DNA of 64,000 nt from Lasiodiplodia sp. COLG20 (Eukaryota > Ascomycota > Dothideomycetes > Botryosphaeriales > Botryosphaeriaceae). Location: contig VNWV01000006.1 of NCBI GenBank assembly GCA_009801085.1, positions 1,798,001 to 1,862,000 on the forward strand. Direction: 5' to 3'. This document shows, in pieces, positions 24,693 to 37,973 of this stretch. Numbering within the stretch: the stretch's first letter is position 1; the number at the start of each line of letters is the position of its first letter. The notes under the pieces are model-generated. The model did not search any database. It worked only from the letters and a program-made list of their open reading frames with translations, and was not told the origin of the DNA. Both the position numbers and the translations under genes were made by a program.

Positions 24693-26859
24693 ATGGCTCT
24701 CCTCACCCTGGCTGCTGCTATTGGCCTCGTCGCTCTGGTTGCATTAATTAAAGCTGTCTTTTTCCCTGCGAAACAAAAGATACCCAAGGGCTTGAAGCCC
24801 CTTCCCGGTCCCAAAGGTTGGTGCCGCCCCTTCAACTGACCGCAGCCACATAGTTAACAAGGGATATAGGCTACCCCGTCCTCGGCTCCGTCCCCGACGT
24901 CCCCGAGCAGAACAGTTATATCAAGTTTTACGAGTGGTCAAAGGAGTACGGCCCGATTTACAACGTGAATCTGGCTGGCAGCAATCATGTCTGGATTTCT
25001 ACCGACGAGATTGCTCGCGATCTTCTCTCCAAGAAGGCCGCCATCTACTCCGATCGCCCTCACATTCCCGCGCTTCTCCATGACAACCGCACAAGCGCCG
25101 AATACCTGCCGCTGATGAGCAAGAACCGTAGGTATTCACTTCTCTCCAACCGGGCACTGGCTAACGTCTCACAGCGCACTGGTCTCGTCAGCGCAAGGTT
25201 GCGACATACATCATGCGTGAAGCAAAGCAGAACACTTTCTACCACTACCCCGAGCTTGAGTCGATCCGCCTACTGAAGGAGCTCATCGACGAGCCGCACA
25301 AGTACAACCACGCCCTCGAGTCTTTCATCTCACGCGTTACCTGCAGACTGGCATGGGGCCACGCTGAGGCCAGCGATGAGCTCAAGCAGCGTGCCCGTGA
25401 ACTGCTGATCTCCGTCTCTCCCACCGGCCATCTCGCCAACAAGCTTCCCTTCCTCATGAGCTTGCCCGACTGGATCTCCCCTGTCAAGGCATGGGAGCGC
25501 AAGAGACAGCGGACCGAGCGCAGGTGGTTTGAAATCATGCAGAACCAGGTCAAGCAAGACGTCGCCGAGAAGCGCGCCGCTCCCAGCTGGATGAAGATCC
25601 TCCTCGGAACCTGGAACAAGTGGGATTTCTCTTACGATCTCGAGGGTGCTTTCTGCGTAGGCATGCACGGCATCGCCGGTGCCCTTACCATCGCCGCCCC
25701 CATGCAGACCTTCTGTCTCGCCATGTGCCACTACCCGCAGTATCTGCACATCCTGCACGAGGAACTGGACCGTGTGTGTGGTGACCGTCTGCCGCGCGCC
25801 GAGGACCGTCCCAACCTGCCTGTTCTGCGCGCCTTCATCCGTGAGGTCATGCGCTGGCGTCCCCCGGTCCCCACTGGCATCCCGCACTTCCTGATCCAGG
25901 ACGACGAGTACAAGGGCTACCACATCCCCGCCGGCAGCGTCATGCACCCTCTCGAGTGGTAAGTTTTCTGATAGCACAGTCCTCAAGTTCCCCCCCAAAA
26001 AAACAACCAGCTAACCACCTAAAACAGGGGCATCGCTCGCGACCCCGAGCTCTTCCCGGACCCGGACACCTTCAACCCCATGCGCTGGCTGGACCCCGAG
26101 TCGCCCGTCTACCGCGAGCCGCTGACGGAGCACCCGAGCATCATCAACATCACCCAGTTCGGCTACGGCCGTCGCCTCTGCCAGGGCCAACAGGTCGCCG
26201 ACGAGGACCTTCTCATCGGCCTCGGCGCGCTGGCCTGGCTCTTCGACATCAAGAAGAACGGCGCCACCAACGAACCCACCCCCTCGTCTCCCATCGGCAG
26301 CGCGTACCTCAACGAAAAGGCCAGCATCTCTAGCGAGGAGCTTAGCACCGGCATCGAGCGCGACCGCAACGACAGCGTCATCGGCTCGCCCCAAGCCCTG
26401 CCCGTCAAGCCCGGCGACGCCTCCGTCGTCGCCACGTCGACCGAGTACGCAGCTGCCGCCGCCGCGCCCGAAACCCACCCCATCCTGACCAGCCCGATCG
26501 AGACCAAGGCGCCCGGCGCGTGGCCCATCCGCACCGCCGACGCCCAGGAGCATGAGGCGTGGGAGCAGGAGCAGAAGACGGCGGCCGCCGCCGCCGCGGC
26601 CGTCGAGGCTGGTAAGAAGGCGGCGAAGAAGGTCGACCCCACGCTCGACTACACGCATTTGCTCATCGCGAAGCCCGTGCCGTTCGAGTTCAGCCTGACG
26701 GTGCGCGAGGGCATGGACAGGCGGAAACAGCTCGTCGAGGAGCTGTTTCAGCAGAAGCGCGCTGAGGGCGAGTTCCCCGAAGGCAAGGATTATTGGAAGA
26801 CTGAGGATAACAAGGAGTATGGATGGGTGGGCGTGGCGAATAGTAATGGGCTGAAATGA
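24693..26859 (+). CDS. Cytochrome P450 monooxygenase with internal low-complexity insertion
   Basis: A microsomal haem monooxygenase. Four exons, 24693-24816, 24870-25127, 25175-25958 and 26028-26859, give 665 residues. An N-terminal hydrophobic anchor (residues ~2-24) precedes the KPLPGPKGYP proline hinge. The K-helix ExxR is in FIREVMRWRPP. The haem loop FGYGRRLCQGQ starts at Phe433 with ligand Cys440. After the L-helix (ending FDIKK, residues 461-465) comes roughly 125 residues of Ala/Pro/Thr/Ser-rich sequence with Ala runs. The usual C-terminal segment (LDYTHLLIAKPVPFEF, about residues 594-609) appears only after that. Most P450s of this type are about 500-540 residues, so this one is enlarged by the insertion. 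The overall style recalls OrdA-like fungal P450s, but I cannot name the substrate. The junction at intron 2 (giving N-P-H-W) is the least certain. Confidence 0.9.
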
Positions 26860-29192
26860 TGGCTGAGCGTGTTTTTTGATTCACTTCTTCTTTTTCCTTC
26901 AACGAGCCTTTCTTGTTGAACATTCCCTTACAACACTGCATCGTTTCCTTTTCTCCCAGGTTTTATTGGCTATTCAGTCTGGTGTAGGATTACGGACAGA
27001 CTGTCGACACCCCCCAACTGGCACTTTAGACTAGGCTGTTTACGATTGTTATACCATCGTCGAATTCATAATAACCATCCAACTTTACTATTGTTTTCTC
27101 TCTCGCGCTGCTAGTGACGCGTTGCACTCCCTTCTCCTTGGTTCCGTGGCGATCACGGCAGGATGTCTCGAGGAGTAATTGATAGTAAGCACAAGCCGAA
27201 GTATGCAGACTAACCGTTAGAAGCAAAGCGCCTTACCCAAGATGGAATGTCGAGAACAACCGTCTCGCAGCACCATGCCGAATACGGAAATTGAGCGCAT
27301 AAGAGCATCCAAGAAACGCTTCAGAATCCCACGTCAGCTAGAGCATTTGTCAGTCGGGTTTGGCCACGCAGTAGCGTATCCTGAGAGGTGGGTGAGGGGT
27401 TTCTTAGACCGTAGATCACAAACCCGGTGGGAAAGAAAAATTCTTTCCAGATCGTCAGGTGCCTGTCCATCTCCCGTCTAGTGCTGCAAGGTGCCACCGG
27501 GTTCGTCCAGTCGGACAAGCAAACTGTTACGCCACCTGAAAACCCTGACCCTCGGACTCGGTTGCTGCTGCTCTCCCGCCGCTCTATCAGGATGAAAATA
27601 AAAAAAAACGCTAGCCACGGCCAACTTACCCAGCAACCAACACGCTCCATCTCCCGCCCGGCTCTTCGCGTCGCCACCCGCTAACTCCGCCAGAGCATTC
27701 CCACTGCAAACGCGTACACCCTAGGCAGAAGTCATCCTGACGTCGCGCACGCAGCCCCGGTACCGAGTACGAGCCCAGGCTGAATCAAGACAGCAGAGGT
27801 CTCACCTTATTTCGCCTGCCCTATGTTACTTCCTGCGTAACCAACTGACGTCTCACACACACCCTTATCTCTCTTATCGATTATACCCAGCCGACTTATC
27901 CTTTAGGAAGGGAAGGATCGTTGGTGTGTGTCGCGTTGCATATTCCGGCTGTGTGTGTCAGCAGCAATTCCCAAGTCCAAGAAATATGCACGTCGAGGGT
28001 CACAGTACCATGGACCGAAAGCCCACCAACGCATACATACATTACAGCACACACACACACGGCTGCGTACCGCCGCACCAATGCAGGGCTTTCGGCCGGC
28101 CCGGATCCCTACATTTTACATTATTACTACCATCATGCAGTATGCAAGCCCCAAATCTCGTTTTCCAAGGAATCGGGGAGGGGCAATAATCAGCAGGGAC
28201 GCGGCGCCACGTTTCCAACGGGCAGCTGCAGCAAGTGGGCGCAGTTGGTGCAGTAGGTGATACATTACGCAATCTAAGTCTTTACAGGATTTTCCCTGGG
28301 ACAGATGAATAAGGAAGAAAAAGAAATGGCGCAGGTCTGGATGTGTCTTTTCGTACGACCGGAGATCAGGGCAGTGCAGACAGACAGAGAGAAAGAGAAA
28401 GGCTTTCAGCTCGTGGGTCGCTTTTTTTGCCGCAGGCTGAAATGACACACGCACTGATGCAACGGCTCTCCGGCAAAAAACTGGGATGCAGGGTGCTCTA
28501 GATGAAGGATTGGTAGTTCAAGCCGTTCAACAAGAGAGGACGAGGTTGGAAAACTGGTGGCCGCGCGTGGGAATGGTCTACTTGCAAGGTACTTTACCAG
28601 CACAGATTACAAGTCGAGCGATCTTTCTCATTCGTACCTCTACTTCATCTCCTCCTCTCCCTACATGCGCATAAACTAAAGATATTAACCTCCCTCCTAC
28701 CTCCTACCCTGTTCCCTATTTCCTTGATATGGGGCGATCCAACCATCCGAGATCCCCAGGGGTATAGAGTATTTGCGTCGTAAGTAAAATAATTCATCGT
28801 CATCGTGATTCCCCTCCAGTAGATGCCGGCAGCCGTGGAGCTCGTCGTCCATCGTGTATGTTTTCGTTTGAAACCCCAAACCCCAAATCTTTTCCGGAGA
28901 AGACGCCAAAAGCCCAAAACTCCCAATCCCAAACCGAAATGGTATAACAAAACAACAAATGATGAAGATATGGTGTGTAGTTCTTTGGGGGTATTCCTGT
29001 GCCAGCCAGAAGAGAACGCCTGTGAGCCATCAAAAACGCCCATTCCGCACTGACCTTCGTCCAGCGATGCTTAAAAGCGTAGGTATCAAAAAGAGCAACA
29101 GAAATTATCTGAGAGAAAAGAACAAAAGAAACGACGAGAGAGCGTGGTCCTTACCTCACACCGCCCTCTCTTCTCCTCTTACCGCGGTGAGT
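26860..29192. other. Convergent intergenic interval between P450 and MFS genes
   Basis: 3' flanks of two convergent genes. It holds a short CA repeat near 28045-28060 and AT- or purine-rich spacers. Open frames here are short and mutually overlapping. I see no gene. Confidence 0.5.
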
Positions 29193-31178
29193 CTACTCCC
29201 AACTCCACCTAACCTCCTTATTCTCTTTCGCAGCCATCCGGTCATCTTCCTCTACGACCTCCACCCCCCTTCCCTCCCTGACCACGACGACCGTGGTCCC
29301 TAAGCTCGTCTTGACGGGACGAGCGGATTTGAAGATCTCGCTGAGTTCTTCGAGAGTGCGGCGCTTGGTCTCGACGTAAGTGAAGTAGATGATGATGAGC
29401 TGCAGGCTGTCCCAGGCGATGAAGAGGAAGTAGTACTTCCAAGCGAGGTGTGTGAAGGCGATGCCGGTGACGAAGGTCTGTCATGTGTCAGCTTCCATCA
29501 ACATCGTCCGCTCAACGGCGACAAAGAGAAGGAGGAAAAACCGGGTGGTAAGACGGGCGCAACTCACGTTGTAAAAATTAGCCACATTGACGAAGAAATT
29601 GTACATGGCCATTCCCTTCGCCCTGCTCTCGTACCGCAGACACTCGACCGGGTACAGCGCCTGCAGCGGCGTAAAGCCCGCCGAGTACACGAAGCCGAAA
29701 ACGAAGACAACAGCAATGACGCCCCTGGATCGCGCCTGGGAGATGGCAATGGGCGTGCCGCTGTCGTCAGTGACGGGGAGGCCGGTTTCTGGATCGGTGA
29801 GAATGTTGGTGGCGTTGAGGGCGGTGACGGCGACGAAGATGAGGGCGATGACGAAGGTCGAGGTCATGAGTTGCTTGCGCCGGCCCCATTTGTCGGTGAA
29901 TGCAGCGCCAATCAGGGCACCTGTGAGTGAAACGAGAGTCTGGAAGCCATTGAGGAGCAGACGCGTGTGGTTGTTGGTTATGCCGGCCCCTTGAAGGACA
30001 GTGGGATAGTAGTAGGAGATGGGACCGTTGCCAACCCACTGGAGCACGGACCAGTCAGCTAGGTGGAAGAATTCTCGGAGAAAGGGTACGAACTTGACTG
30101 AAGAAGGCAAATGTAACAACGATGAAGGTGCGGTAGCGGGTTTCGCGGGTGCTGAAGAGCTCGCGGTAGTCCCACCAGCGCTTGTCAGCACCGGTAATGG
30201 AAATGTCTTCGACCATCTCCTTGTACTCGAGTTGGACAATTGCAGAGTCTCTGTTGCCCTCTCCATGGTACTTGGCCTGCGTCAATGTCAGTCTCTCTGC
30301 CCTGATGCACAAGCCATGCACCACGTACCATGACGTTCAAAGCCTCCTCGTGTCTGTCATTGGCGATCAACCACCGAGGAGTCTCGGGTAGCCAGGGTGC
30401 GCCGAGGAGGACGATTCCGGCAAAGATCAACTGCAACCACGTGGGGATGCGCCAAGCGCGGGTGCCGTCCAACATACTGGTAGCATACGGGACGAAAGTG
30501 CCGGGAATGGCACCCACGTACCAGAACGTGTTGAACAAGCCAGTTAGTATGCCTCTGTAGGCCGGATGTGCCATCTCACTGGCGTAAGCAGGGCCGGCTG
30601 TGGCGCAAATGGAGACTCCGAAGCCAAGGGTAAAACGGCCGCCCATGAAGGCACCCAAGCTAGTCGATGTTGCTTGCACACAAGTTCCCAGGACTATGAT
30701 TGCGGCTCCGAAAAACATGCCCCATCTGCGGCCGCGCCAGTCGGCGGCGGGCCCGGCGGCGAAGCTCCCTACGAGGTTGCCGATCTGGTAGATGGCATAT
30801 GCTAGACTGGTAGTTGGCGTACCGTTGACCGGATCGAAACCAAAGTATTCGCGATACTGGGGGTATGAGTTGATGGAGGACATGAGGGTGCCATCGTAGC
30901 CGTTGATCACGCTGTTGACTGTCGCAACGAGGAGACAGAGGTAGAGCTGCGCGGATGGTGAGAAGGCGGCCTAAAGATAGATTCTGTTTCTGGGATCATA
31001 CGAGGAACATGCGCTTCGTCCACGGAAATACTTTCGCCTGGGCTTCGGCAGAGGCGAAAGCGACATTGGCGACGGCAACGGTTTGCAGCTCATCCTCTTT
31101 GTCGTGCCAGCAGTAGGCCTCCTGTGACACAGCAGTTCCCCAGCCGTAGTCCTGCGCCGAATCCCGAGGGTGAGCCAT
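29193..31178 (-). CDS. MFS sugar transporter (lactose-permease/hexose-transporter type)
   Basis: A plasma-membrane sugar:proton symporter family member with about 12 membrane helices. Five exons on the minus strand, 31178-31002, 30946-30329, 30276-30094, 30038-29568 and 29477-29193, give 577 residues. All junctions fall between codons, which supports the model. The family signatures are in order: NGYDGTLM in helix 1, DWRGRRWG in loop 2-3, PETPRWLIANDRHEEAL after helix 6, FFSQWVGNGPISYYYP in helix 7, DKWGRRK in loop 8-9, and YVETKRRTLEEL after helix 12. FSQW-x-GNG in helix 7 and a long cytosolic N-terminus of ~58 residues are typical of the fungal LAC12-like branch. The substrate (lactose, cellobiose, hexose or another sugar) cannot be told from sequence. 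A TATA-like ATATTATAT lies about 140 bp upstream. Confidence 0.92.
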
Positions 31179-34100
31179 GGTGTTGGGTTATGTTGGCAGC
31201 AGAAGCGTTTGGGAAGTCGAGCAATAAGTTGACATGGACTCGAAAAAGAAAGGAATGCTATCAAGATCAGACAGCAGGTGGTGGTGCGCGCGGGCGTTGG
31301 CGGTGGGCCGGGGGAGATATAATATTGGAGCGTCAGCTGCATAGAGTTGAGGTCTAGGCGGCAGCTAGAGGCGCCTTCCCGCAGACCCTGCTCGCGATCC
31401 CATTTGCATGTGTGACCTGATGGCGGAGGAGAGCTGGCGGCGCATGCGGCGCATCTTGCCTAGGGCGACAGGGGTGCTCCGGGCTTGCGGAGATGGACAC
31501 GGAGGCTCGTGTAGGGACATGGCTTGGATCACCCGGCCCAGCGTCCGGGTTTCGCGAGCGTTTCTGCTCAATCAATGCGCCGGCTGCTTGCGCAATGCCG
31601 GCCCGTGTTCTGCGAATCGCGACGGTGGTTCGTGTCGAGTCAAAACCCCGCCGTAGCGACGGCGCAATAGGCAATGCGCAGCACAGTCAGGCGAGCGGTG
31701 GTTGGCTCCATGTTGCACGGAAAACGAGGGATTGAGGCACGGAGCGAGAGGCATTGAGCCGGCGCGGCGGGTCGTTCGCTGAGGAAGCGGCGAGGGCGGA
31801 GGTGGAGAGAGGCAGGCGCAATTCAGCCGGTCCCCGCCTCCACGACCGACCCCAGTCTCGCACACATCCCCAATCCAGCCGTGCTGCCGCCTTGCCGCCT
31901 TGCCGAGCCCGGGACTTGTTCCAGTCCGCCTTGGGTCTCCCCGATTTTCCCAGGAAACACGGCCCGTCAGCTTCAACTTTCCGTCTCACGAGACCGCCCT
32001 CGAATTCTCCATGACTGAACGCCGCCCTCGACTCCGGCCTCGATACTGCTCTAAGCGCGCTCGCCGCTGAGCTCCCGGCACAGCCAGCTGTCAGCCAACG
32101 GTTCCCTACCACCGTCATTCCAGGCTCCGCTGTCTTCCCCGAGCTGTTGTGCAACACGGTCACAATAAAGTTGCAACGACGCACCTCGAAGGAGAAGCGC
32201 CGCCCAAATTTAGCGCCCCGCGCCCAACGGCGGCTTGAGTCAGTCGGCGGCGCGAAACTCAGTTGCACAGCAGTGTTTCCCAATGCGCAACCACCGCTGA
32301 AATCACACCGACACTCCCGCCCCCTCGAATCCGGCTGCCTGTAGCTGCATGCTGCCTGCGTGCTCCACGATCTTTGGTGTTGACTCCCCGCGGGCTCCCG
32401 TCGACGTGCTGCTGACTGCGCCTGTTGGCCCAAAAAAATATCCCGGCACCTGCGCCCCATCTGCCGCTGTCGCGTGCGGGAGTTGGAAGAATGGCAGAAA
32501 ACCGCTGGCGTCCGTGCCGCATGCGGCTTGGTGCATCGAGTTTCAGCCATTCATCGAGAAGCCAACAGCCGACGGCGCCCGCAACGGATTGCCGATTCAG
32601 TGTGGGAGGACCAAGTCTATCGATACCACTTGCAGGAGAAACCTCTCGTCAATCGCTCGAATGGTGACCCCAATGGACTCCAACTACCTAGCTGAGATCA
32701 GTACCGTTGCGGGTGCGACATGCGTTGAGCTACGCAAGTGACCAGGTAGCTCCATGCAAGCCATCAACATGTTTCAAACCGGCTGTCCCGGCTGAGGCGT
32801 CCAGAAACATCCCTAGCCACCACCAACATCCAGGCTTTGTGAGAAGAATGCCATCTAACATCACGGGCCAAGCCACCTATTCCCCACCTATTCGTGCCCC
32901 ATTGGCTCTCTACTAACCTTGACGTTATGCATCTATACATTAAAGCGTCCGGGGTCTAGCTGCATTCAACCCGGCTTCCCAGATTAACTGCACGACTCGC
33001 GGCTAATCAGGCCCCATTCTAGACGCATCCCAAGGTTACAGTTTGTTTCGTCGAATCTTGAACTATGAGATCACCGTCACGCTACTTCGTACAACAGACT
33101 TTGTGCCGTTACGGTGGTCTTGTCGGCCTATCTCTCCACCAATGTCTCATTGTCCTTGGCATGTCTATCTCATGAACATTTCAGACCCATTCGCGGTCCT
33201 GAGCATGTGGTCTCACAGAATCCGACACCCATACCTCCCGCCCCTCTCCCTGTTTAGGAAAGTCCACTAAAACACAAACATCGTCCACATTCAACCGGAA
33301 TATCAGCTACGCATGTGTACAATAACCATTGAGCGGCTCCGCTCCACCTAAGAACCACCACCCACCCTCCTTCACTGCAAATCCTTCCCTCATGCCATTC
33401 TCGCTGCATCTTGACTCTCGTAATTCACACCCGAAGTCTTCTCGCAAAGCATTCCGTGCGATAACAAAGGGGGGCTTCACTCGGAACTGCGTGGTCAGCA
33501 TAGCCACCCCGATGCTCGTATACGCGCTATCCCTAAATACCAGCCAACAACGCGCTCGGATAACCATTTGTTGTCAAAGAGCCTGGCAGTAGGGTGTTTG
33601 AAGGTTTACGGTGGCAAGCATTCCCGTTGCTCGCTAACGATGCAGTGAGGAGGTGGAGACAGATCAATTCTGCTCATCTACCCGTACCTCTCCCGCCACC
33701 TGCACAGTCTTCTAGCTGCCGCTTCCGCCCGGCGCCTTCTCCCCACTTAACCCTGGCCCCACGCATTCAAGCTCCACCGACTCGGTTCACCCATTCACCC
33801 GCGTTGTATTCTTTTCTCCGGTTAGCCCCTCGCTCTTCAAAACGCCCGACGATATTTCCATCATGATCAGCACCCGACGATAGCGCCGCCTTCCCCGGCC
33901 CTCCTATCGCTTTCAATTATCGCTTTCTCGGAATGTGTGCGCTTTTGCTTCTGCCGTAGGTCGGAGCAAACAAACCTTGCGGTCTAAACACGAACGCTTA
34001 CAACCCCTCAGCTCTTACGCCGCTAACGAGCAGCCAAAGCATCATGTTCATCGTAGGAAAGGCACTGATAGATGGTCCAGGTGGCGAGAGTGGTTATTGT

Positions 34101-35357
34101 TGAATAAACGCCGGTTGATTTTTCTCCTCTTCTCTCAACCTGTTCCGGCTTGCAATAGAGGAGGAACGTTGGCATCGATACAGCTCCTTCTCCAGAGATT
34201 TCTGATGGGGTAATTGCTCCACACTGTTTGCTGCCGAAGGTGATGCCCTTGTCCAATGCGTCGTTTTTGGTGATTCGCTCGTAAGTCCGAATATACGTAC
34301 CCTCCTCGGGGTTTAATAATTAGCAACGTTCGTATAGTGTGTTCGGATAGTTTGAAACCAGGCTAATGGATACGAAAGGAGGAGAGCCGGTGCATGCAGA
34401 GCGCTAGCGGCACGTATGTACTGTACATCCCAACACGCGACACTTGCGTCCTATTTCCCCTTCCGGAGGATCTCAATCTATCCTGCAGGCTTGCGGAAGC
34501 GGGAGACACGAGGCAGTGCAATGCCCGTGCAGGCACGCGATATCGCCCACTTTTTAAGCTGCGGCTGCTGCACCTCGATCCGCCAGTCTTTCGTAATACT
34601 CCGGTCTCGCGCGAAGTCTAAGGAGCGTTGCAGAATTTGCAAGATTTTTCTCGCACTCATTGCTCCGATTGGGAGCTGGTGCCGTCTACAGCGCTGCTTA
34701 TTCTGGGTCTGGTTACTCACATGATTACCAATACCATGCACCTGGGCTGTGCGCTTTCGATCCGTGTGTGATACGTTGACGATAGCACCGTTGATCCATG
34801 ATGCCGATGCGTCTGGACATGAGCTCAACCATTAGGAGTTGGGACGATGGCTTCCCGAAAATTCAGTTCTGCGTCAGCTTTTACTTTTGTAGGGTCTTCT
34901 GGGACCAGTCATCGTGCTTTGAGCCGCACCAATGGTTGAGCTGCACTATCTTAAAACCGACATTCCGGCGCACCTTCAAGAAAACGTGGCCTTGTCGCAC
35001 GCATGAAGTCACGGACAGGATGTGAGGTGTGAGAGGAGCTTTAGAAGTGACAGATCTGTATGTATTTGTAGCATGCATGAATTTGCTGTATAATCCATGA
35101 CCGTATCCCATTCCAGCCTCTCCGAAAATCGATGGGGAAAAAAAAAATAATAGCACCTTAATTCTATGGGGAGTCGACTCCATGGTCTGTGGATATCTGC
35201 AAAACCTTACATGGTAAAGGCTACACTCACGTCCCGACGCTTGGTTCAACTGCGTACCGTGGGTCGTCTGGAGGAAAGGGTGGGAACAGTACCCAAGTAG
35301 GCATTGAATATATACTACCGGCCACAACTACCCACACCTCTCACACAAACCGCCACC
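31179..35357. other. Gene-poor interval upstream of the MFS gene
   Basis: The first 1.4 kb is GC-rich and carries long but incoherent frames on both strands. From about 32700 to 35350 the sequence is mixed and stop-dense. No domain, RNA gene or mobile-element open frame was recognised. Confidence 0.5.
35309..35315 (+). promoter_or_regulatory. TATATAC box of candidate small membrane-protein gene
   Basis: TATATAC 43 bp ahead of an ATG in a near-ideal context (CGCCACCATGA). It is the same heptamer found ahead of the secreted hydrolase gene. Confidence 0.4.
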
Positions 35358-35714
35358 ATGAGTGCTAACGACCATGTTCTGACCTCGAATCCCTCTAGAA
35401 TTCCCGTGGGAGCATCATCTTACATGTCCAGCAATCCGTTCATTATTGATCTGTCTGAATGTTCACCGGGCTCGGACTGTAAGCGATGTAAGTGGTTTGC
35501 TCACTTTCATTGGACCAGTTGCTCATTTTGAGAATTTTTAGTAGTGGCCACGGCAAGAACCAGGCATTTCCTTCGCAAATTCTCCCCCTGGGCCTTCATT
35601 TCCGGGGTCATGTTTATCGCATACACGGCTTTTTTGTTCTTTCCATTTGCCAATGACGGCGCTCTACTTGAGACTCTTTCCGGGCACTCTTGGCAAAAAC
35701 CACTGGGAACTTGA
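35358..35714 (+). CDS. Candidate small single-pass membrane protein, possibly a truncated gene
   Basis: Two exons, 35358-35487 and 35542-35714, encode 100 residues. The model rests on a TATATAC box, an ATG in the context GCCACCATGA, a canonical GTAAGT donor and a T-rich TTTTTAG acceptor. A tandem TAG/TAG acceptor makes one residue optional, and a second in-phase GTAAGC donor lies 9 bp upstream of the first. The product has a Ser/Pro/Asn-rich N-terminus, a Cys pair (SDCKRC-like) near the junction, a basic RHFLRKFS stretch, and one hydrophobic helix (about SGVMFIAYTAFLFFPFA). The frame ends at 35714, but an 83-codon open stretch in the -1 frame runs on to 35920. The gene may therefore have lost its C-terminus by an indel. 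I recognise no family. Confidence 0.4.
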
Positions 35715-37973
35715 TATCGCTGTCAGAATCGGATGCAGTCAGGCTATACATGAAGACCTACCTACCAGAAATGGTGAATGTCCTTCTAGATCGTCATCGG
35801 ACTGATTTGGGTTTCAATTTTCCGGGGATCTCAGGACCCCGTTTATCCACCTTGTTTAGGCTACTAGGAGTGGGAAGCATCACTGGGACTATTATAGATG
35901 GCGGTGTTGCCCTACTATAATGCATTTTCGAAAACAGAAATGTTGCTTCACTTTGAAGAAATATCACGTCTCGAACAAGATATTGATTGAGGTCTTGAGC
36001 ATCTCTTAATGATGCTAATGCCTATTCACCGATGAAAATGACGATGACGGGACTGTTATATCAGTGATGACTCTTTATTTACTGAATATGTTTAATTACG
36101 GATCAGAGATAATCTACGTTTCCGATTTGGTGCACCGCGAAAAAGCAAAAAGAGGAGTCATATGTTTGATTCCATCCACGGTTTACGTCGCGCACTATGT
36201 TGTACGTTTGCTTCGTGATCCTCTTTTTCGAATTTGACACGCCTAATATAAGGAGTCAAAGTACGACGACAGCTACAGTCACAGGGCTAACAGTTATTTC
36301 CCGCTAATAATTGCGATGAATGTCAGGTGTTGAGACTGTAGTCATGGCAAGGTACATAAAACGAAGATTTTGCAACTTTAAAGCCTCCCTTAGCCATCCT
36401 TTCTGCGCGCCATAAAGGTATTCCAAGCTGAATTCGGCACTTTTAATGGATACTTGGATTTTCCTTTTCCATTTCCACATCTCTGGTGCTTCTGCCTTGG
36501 GCGCATGCTATGTTGCCATTTTCTCTTAGTCAATCACGCAGTTTCGACGCCATGGTATTTTCCTTTCGCCTAATTGTTCATCAATCTTGAAACTAAGTAC
36601 CAAAAGATAATGATGTGCTTCATCATCAAGCCATTGTCGCTATACCATTGAGACCCGCTCACTGCGTCCACTGGCGACAGGCAGTTATGAGGATCCCCGG
36701 AAGCAGCACCCAGTAGCATCCAACGTGAGTTTCTCTCAGAAGAATTCCCAGAAGATGTTGTCCGTCAACTCGAAACAGGCAGAAGACGCAGGCGGTAGAT
36801 ATACCCAAAGAACTCAGGGGTCCGAGCATGTGCCACCGTATGTCACTCTGCTGCCTCCGCGCAAGCGCACCGAACCACCTCAGAGCGCCGGACAGCTGAC
36901 CCGACGCTCGTCGCTTTGGTGCAGCTGACACCAGCTGGCTCGTGACAGACGTCCCCGACGGCTTCCCCCTCAGTGCGAAGTGTGGCTTTAAAATGGGATC
37001 CCACCTCCGAAAAGTCCAGGCTGGGACAATGAGCTGGTCTTGCTGCGGGGACTAGAAGCAGTTGGAATGTCACTTGCGTTCTGTCTGTTTCGATGTCAGC
37101 TTCGCATATACATTATCAGCTAGTGGGTGGGATATAGGGACCTACCGTGAAGTAGCATAAAGCTGGCGCCCTTCAAAAAGCAAACCATGTATCAGATCAC
37201 CATCATGTAATGATGATGGGTTTCATTAGCTTGAATATTCACATCTAACTCTAGAACGGCATTGCTGCTGAAGAACTACAGGCTTTAGAACAGGAGCAAT
37301 TATGGCCCAGCGATTAACATAGGTGGGCAACCGAATTGATCATCTTGAAGAAAATGTCAATTGTGTCATGGGTACCTGAAGCTGTCGTCCGTGTGTGAGT
37401 GTATATTTACCAAGGACAACATGTGTAAGCTGTAAAAACCATCGTCTGGACGTTGGATGTATAATTGTCAAGTCCACATTTACGCCTGAACGATAGCCTC
37501 AACTACACTCAACACAAAAAATGCACCCACGCTAGCTTTCCGCCGCAAAACCCCTCTGTGGATCGAGAGCGCTTATCACACACACCGAATGAGCTCCTGG
37601 CTGAACGTACCCAACCAGAAAAGGTGAAAGCCAACGAAATTCCGTGGCCGATCAAGCTCACCCACACAAAACAAAAGCACGCAAAGAAGAGAACCGAGAG
37701 CCGGAAACTTCTCAAAACCTCGTCGCGAAATATATGCGATTCTTAAGCGTCGTCAGGTTCCTATCTCATATCCAGACTAAACCCCCCTACGCCTTCGCTT
37801 AGCCAGAGCGATACAACAAATAACGCCGCTCTCTACTTTTACTTAGGAATTAAAAAAAAAAAAAAACGTGCCCTCCCCCCAAAAAAAGAATCTCATTAAA
37901 ACTCAATTCAAGACCGAGGAAAAAGATGAACGCGCGCCGCCTGCAGGCCTTCCAGTCCCCAACCACTACTTGT
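35715..37973. other. AT-rich gene-poor interval
   Basis: Stop-dense, AT-rich sequence. It begins with the out-of-frame open stretch ending at 35920. A poly-A run of at least 15 sits near 37851-37866, followed by a C-run/A-run segment. No gene is recognised. The last few hundred bases probably belong to the 3' side of the CDK gene. Confidence 0.5.

Noticed and set aside
24693..31178. Secondary-metabolite gene cluster (P450 plus MFS transporter)
   Set aside because: The transporter is of the sugar type, the genes are convergent and 2.3 kb apart, and no core synthase is present in the window.
31687..32550. 287-codon minus-strand open frame upstream of the MFS gene
   Set aside because: Same situation: GC-rich, cysteine/arginine-rich composition typical of antisense or chance frames, and overlapped by other frames.
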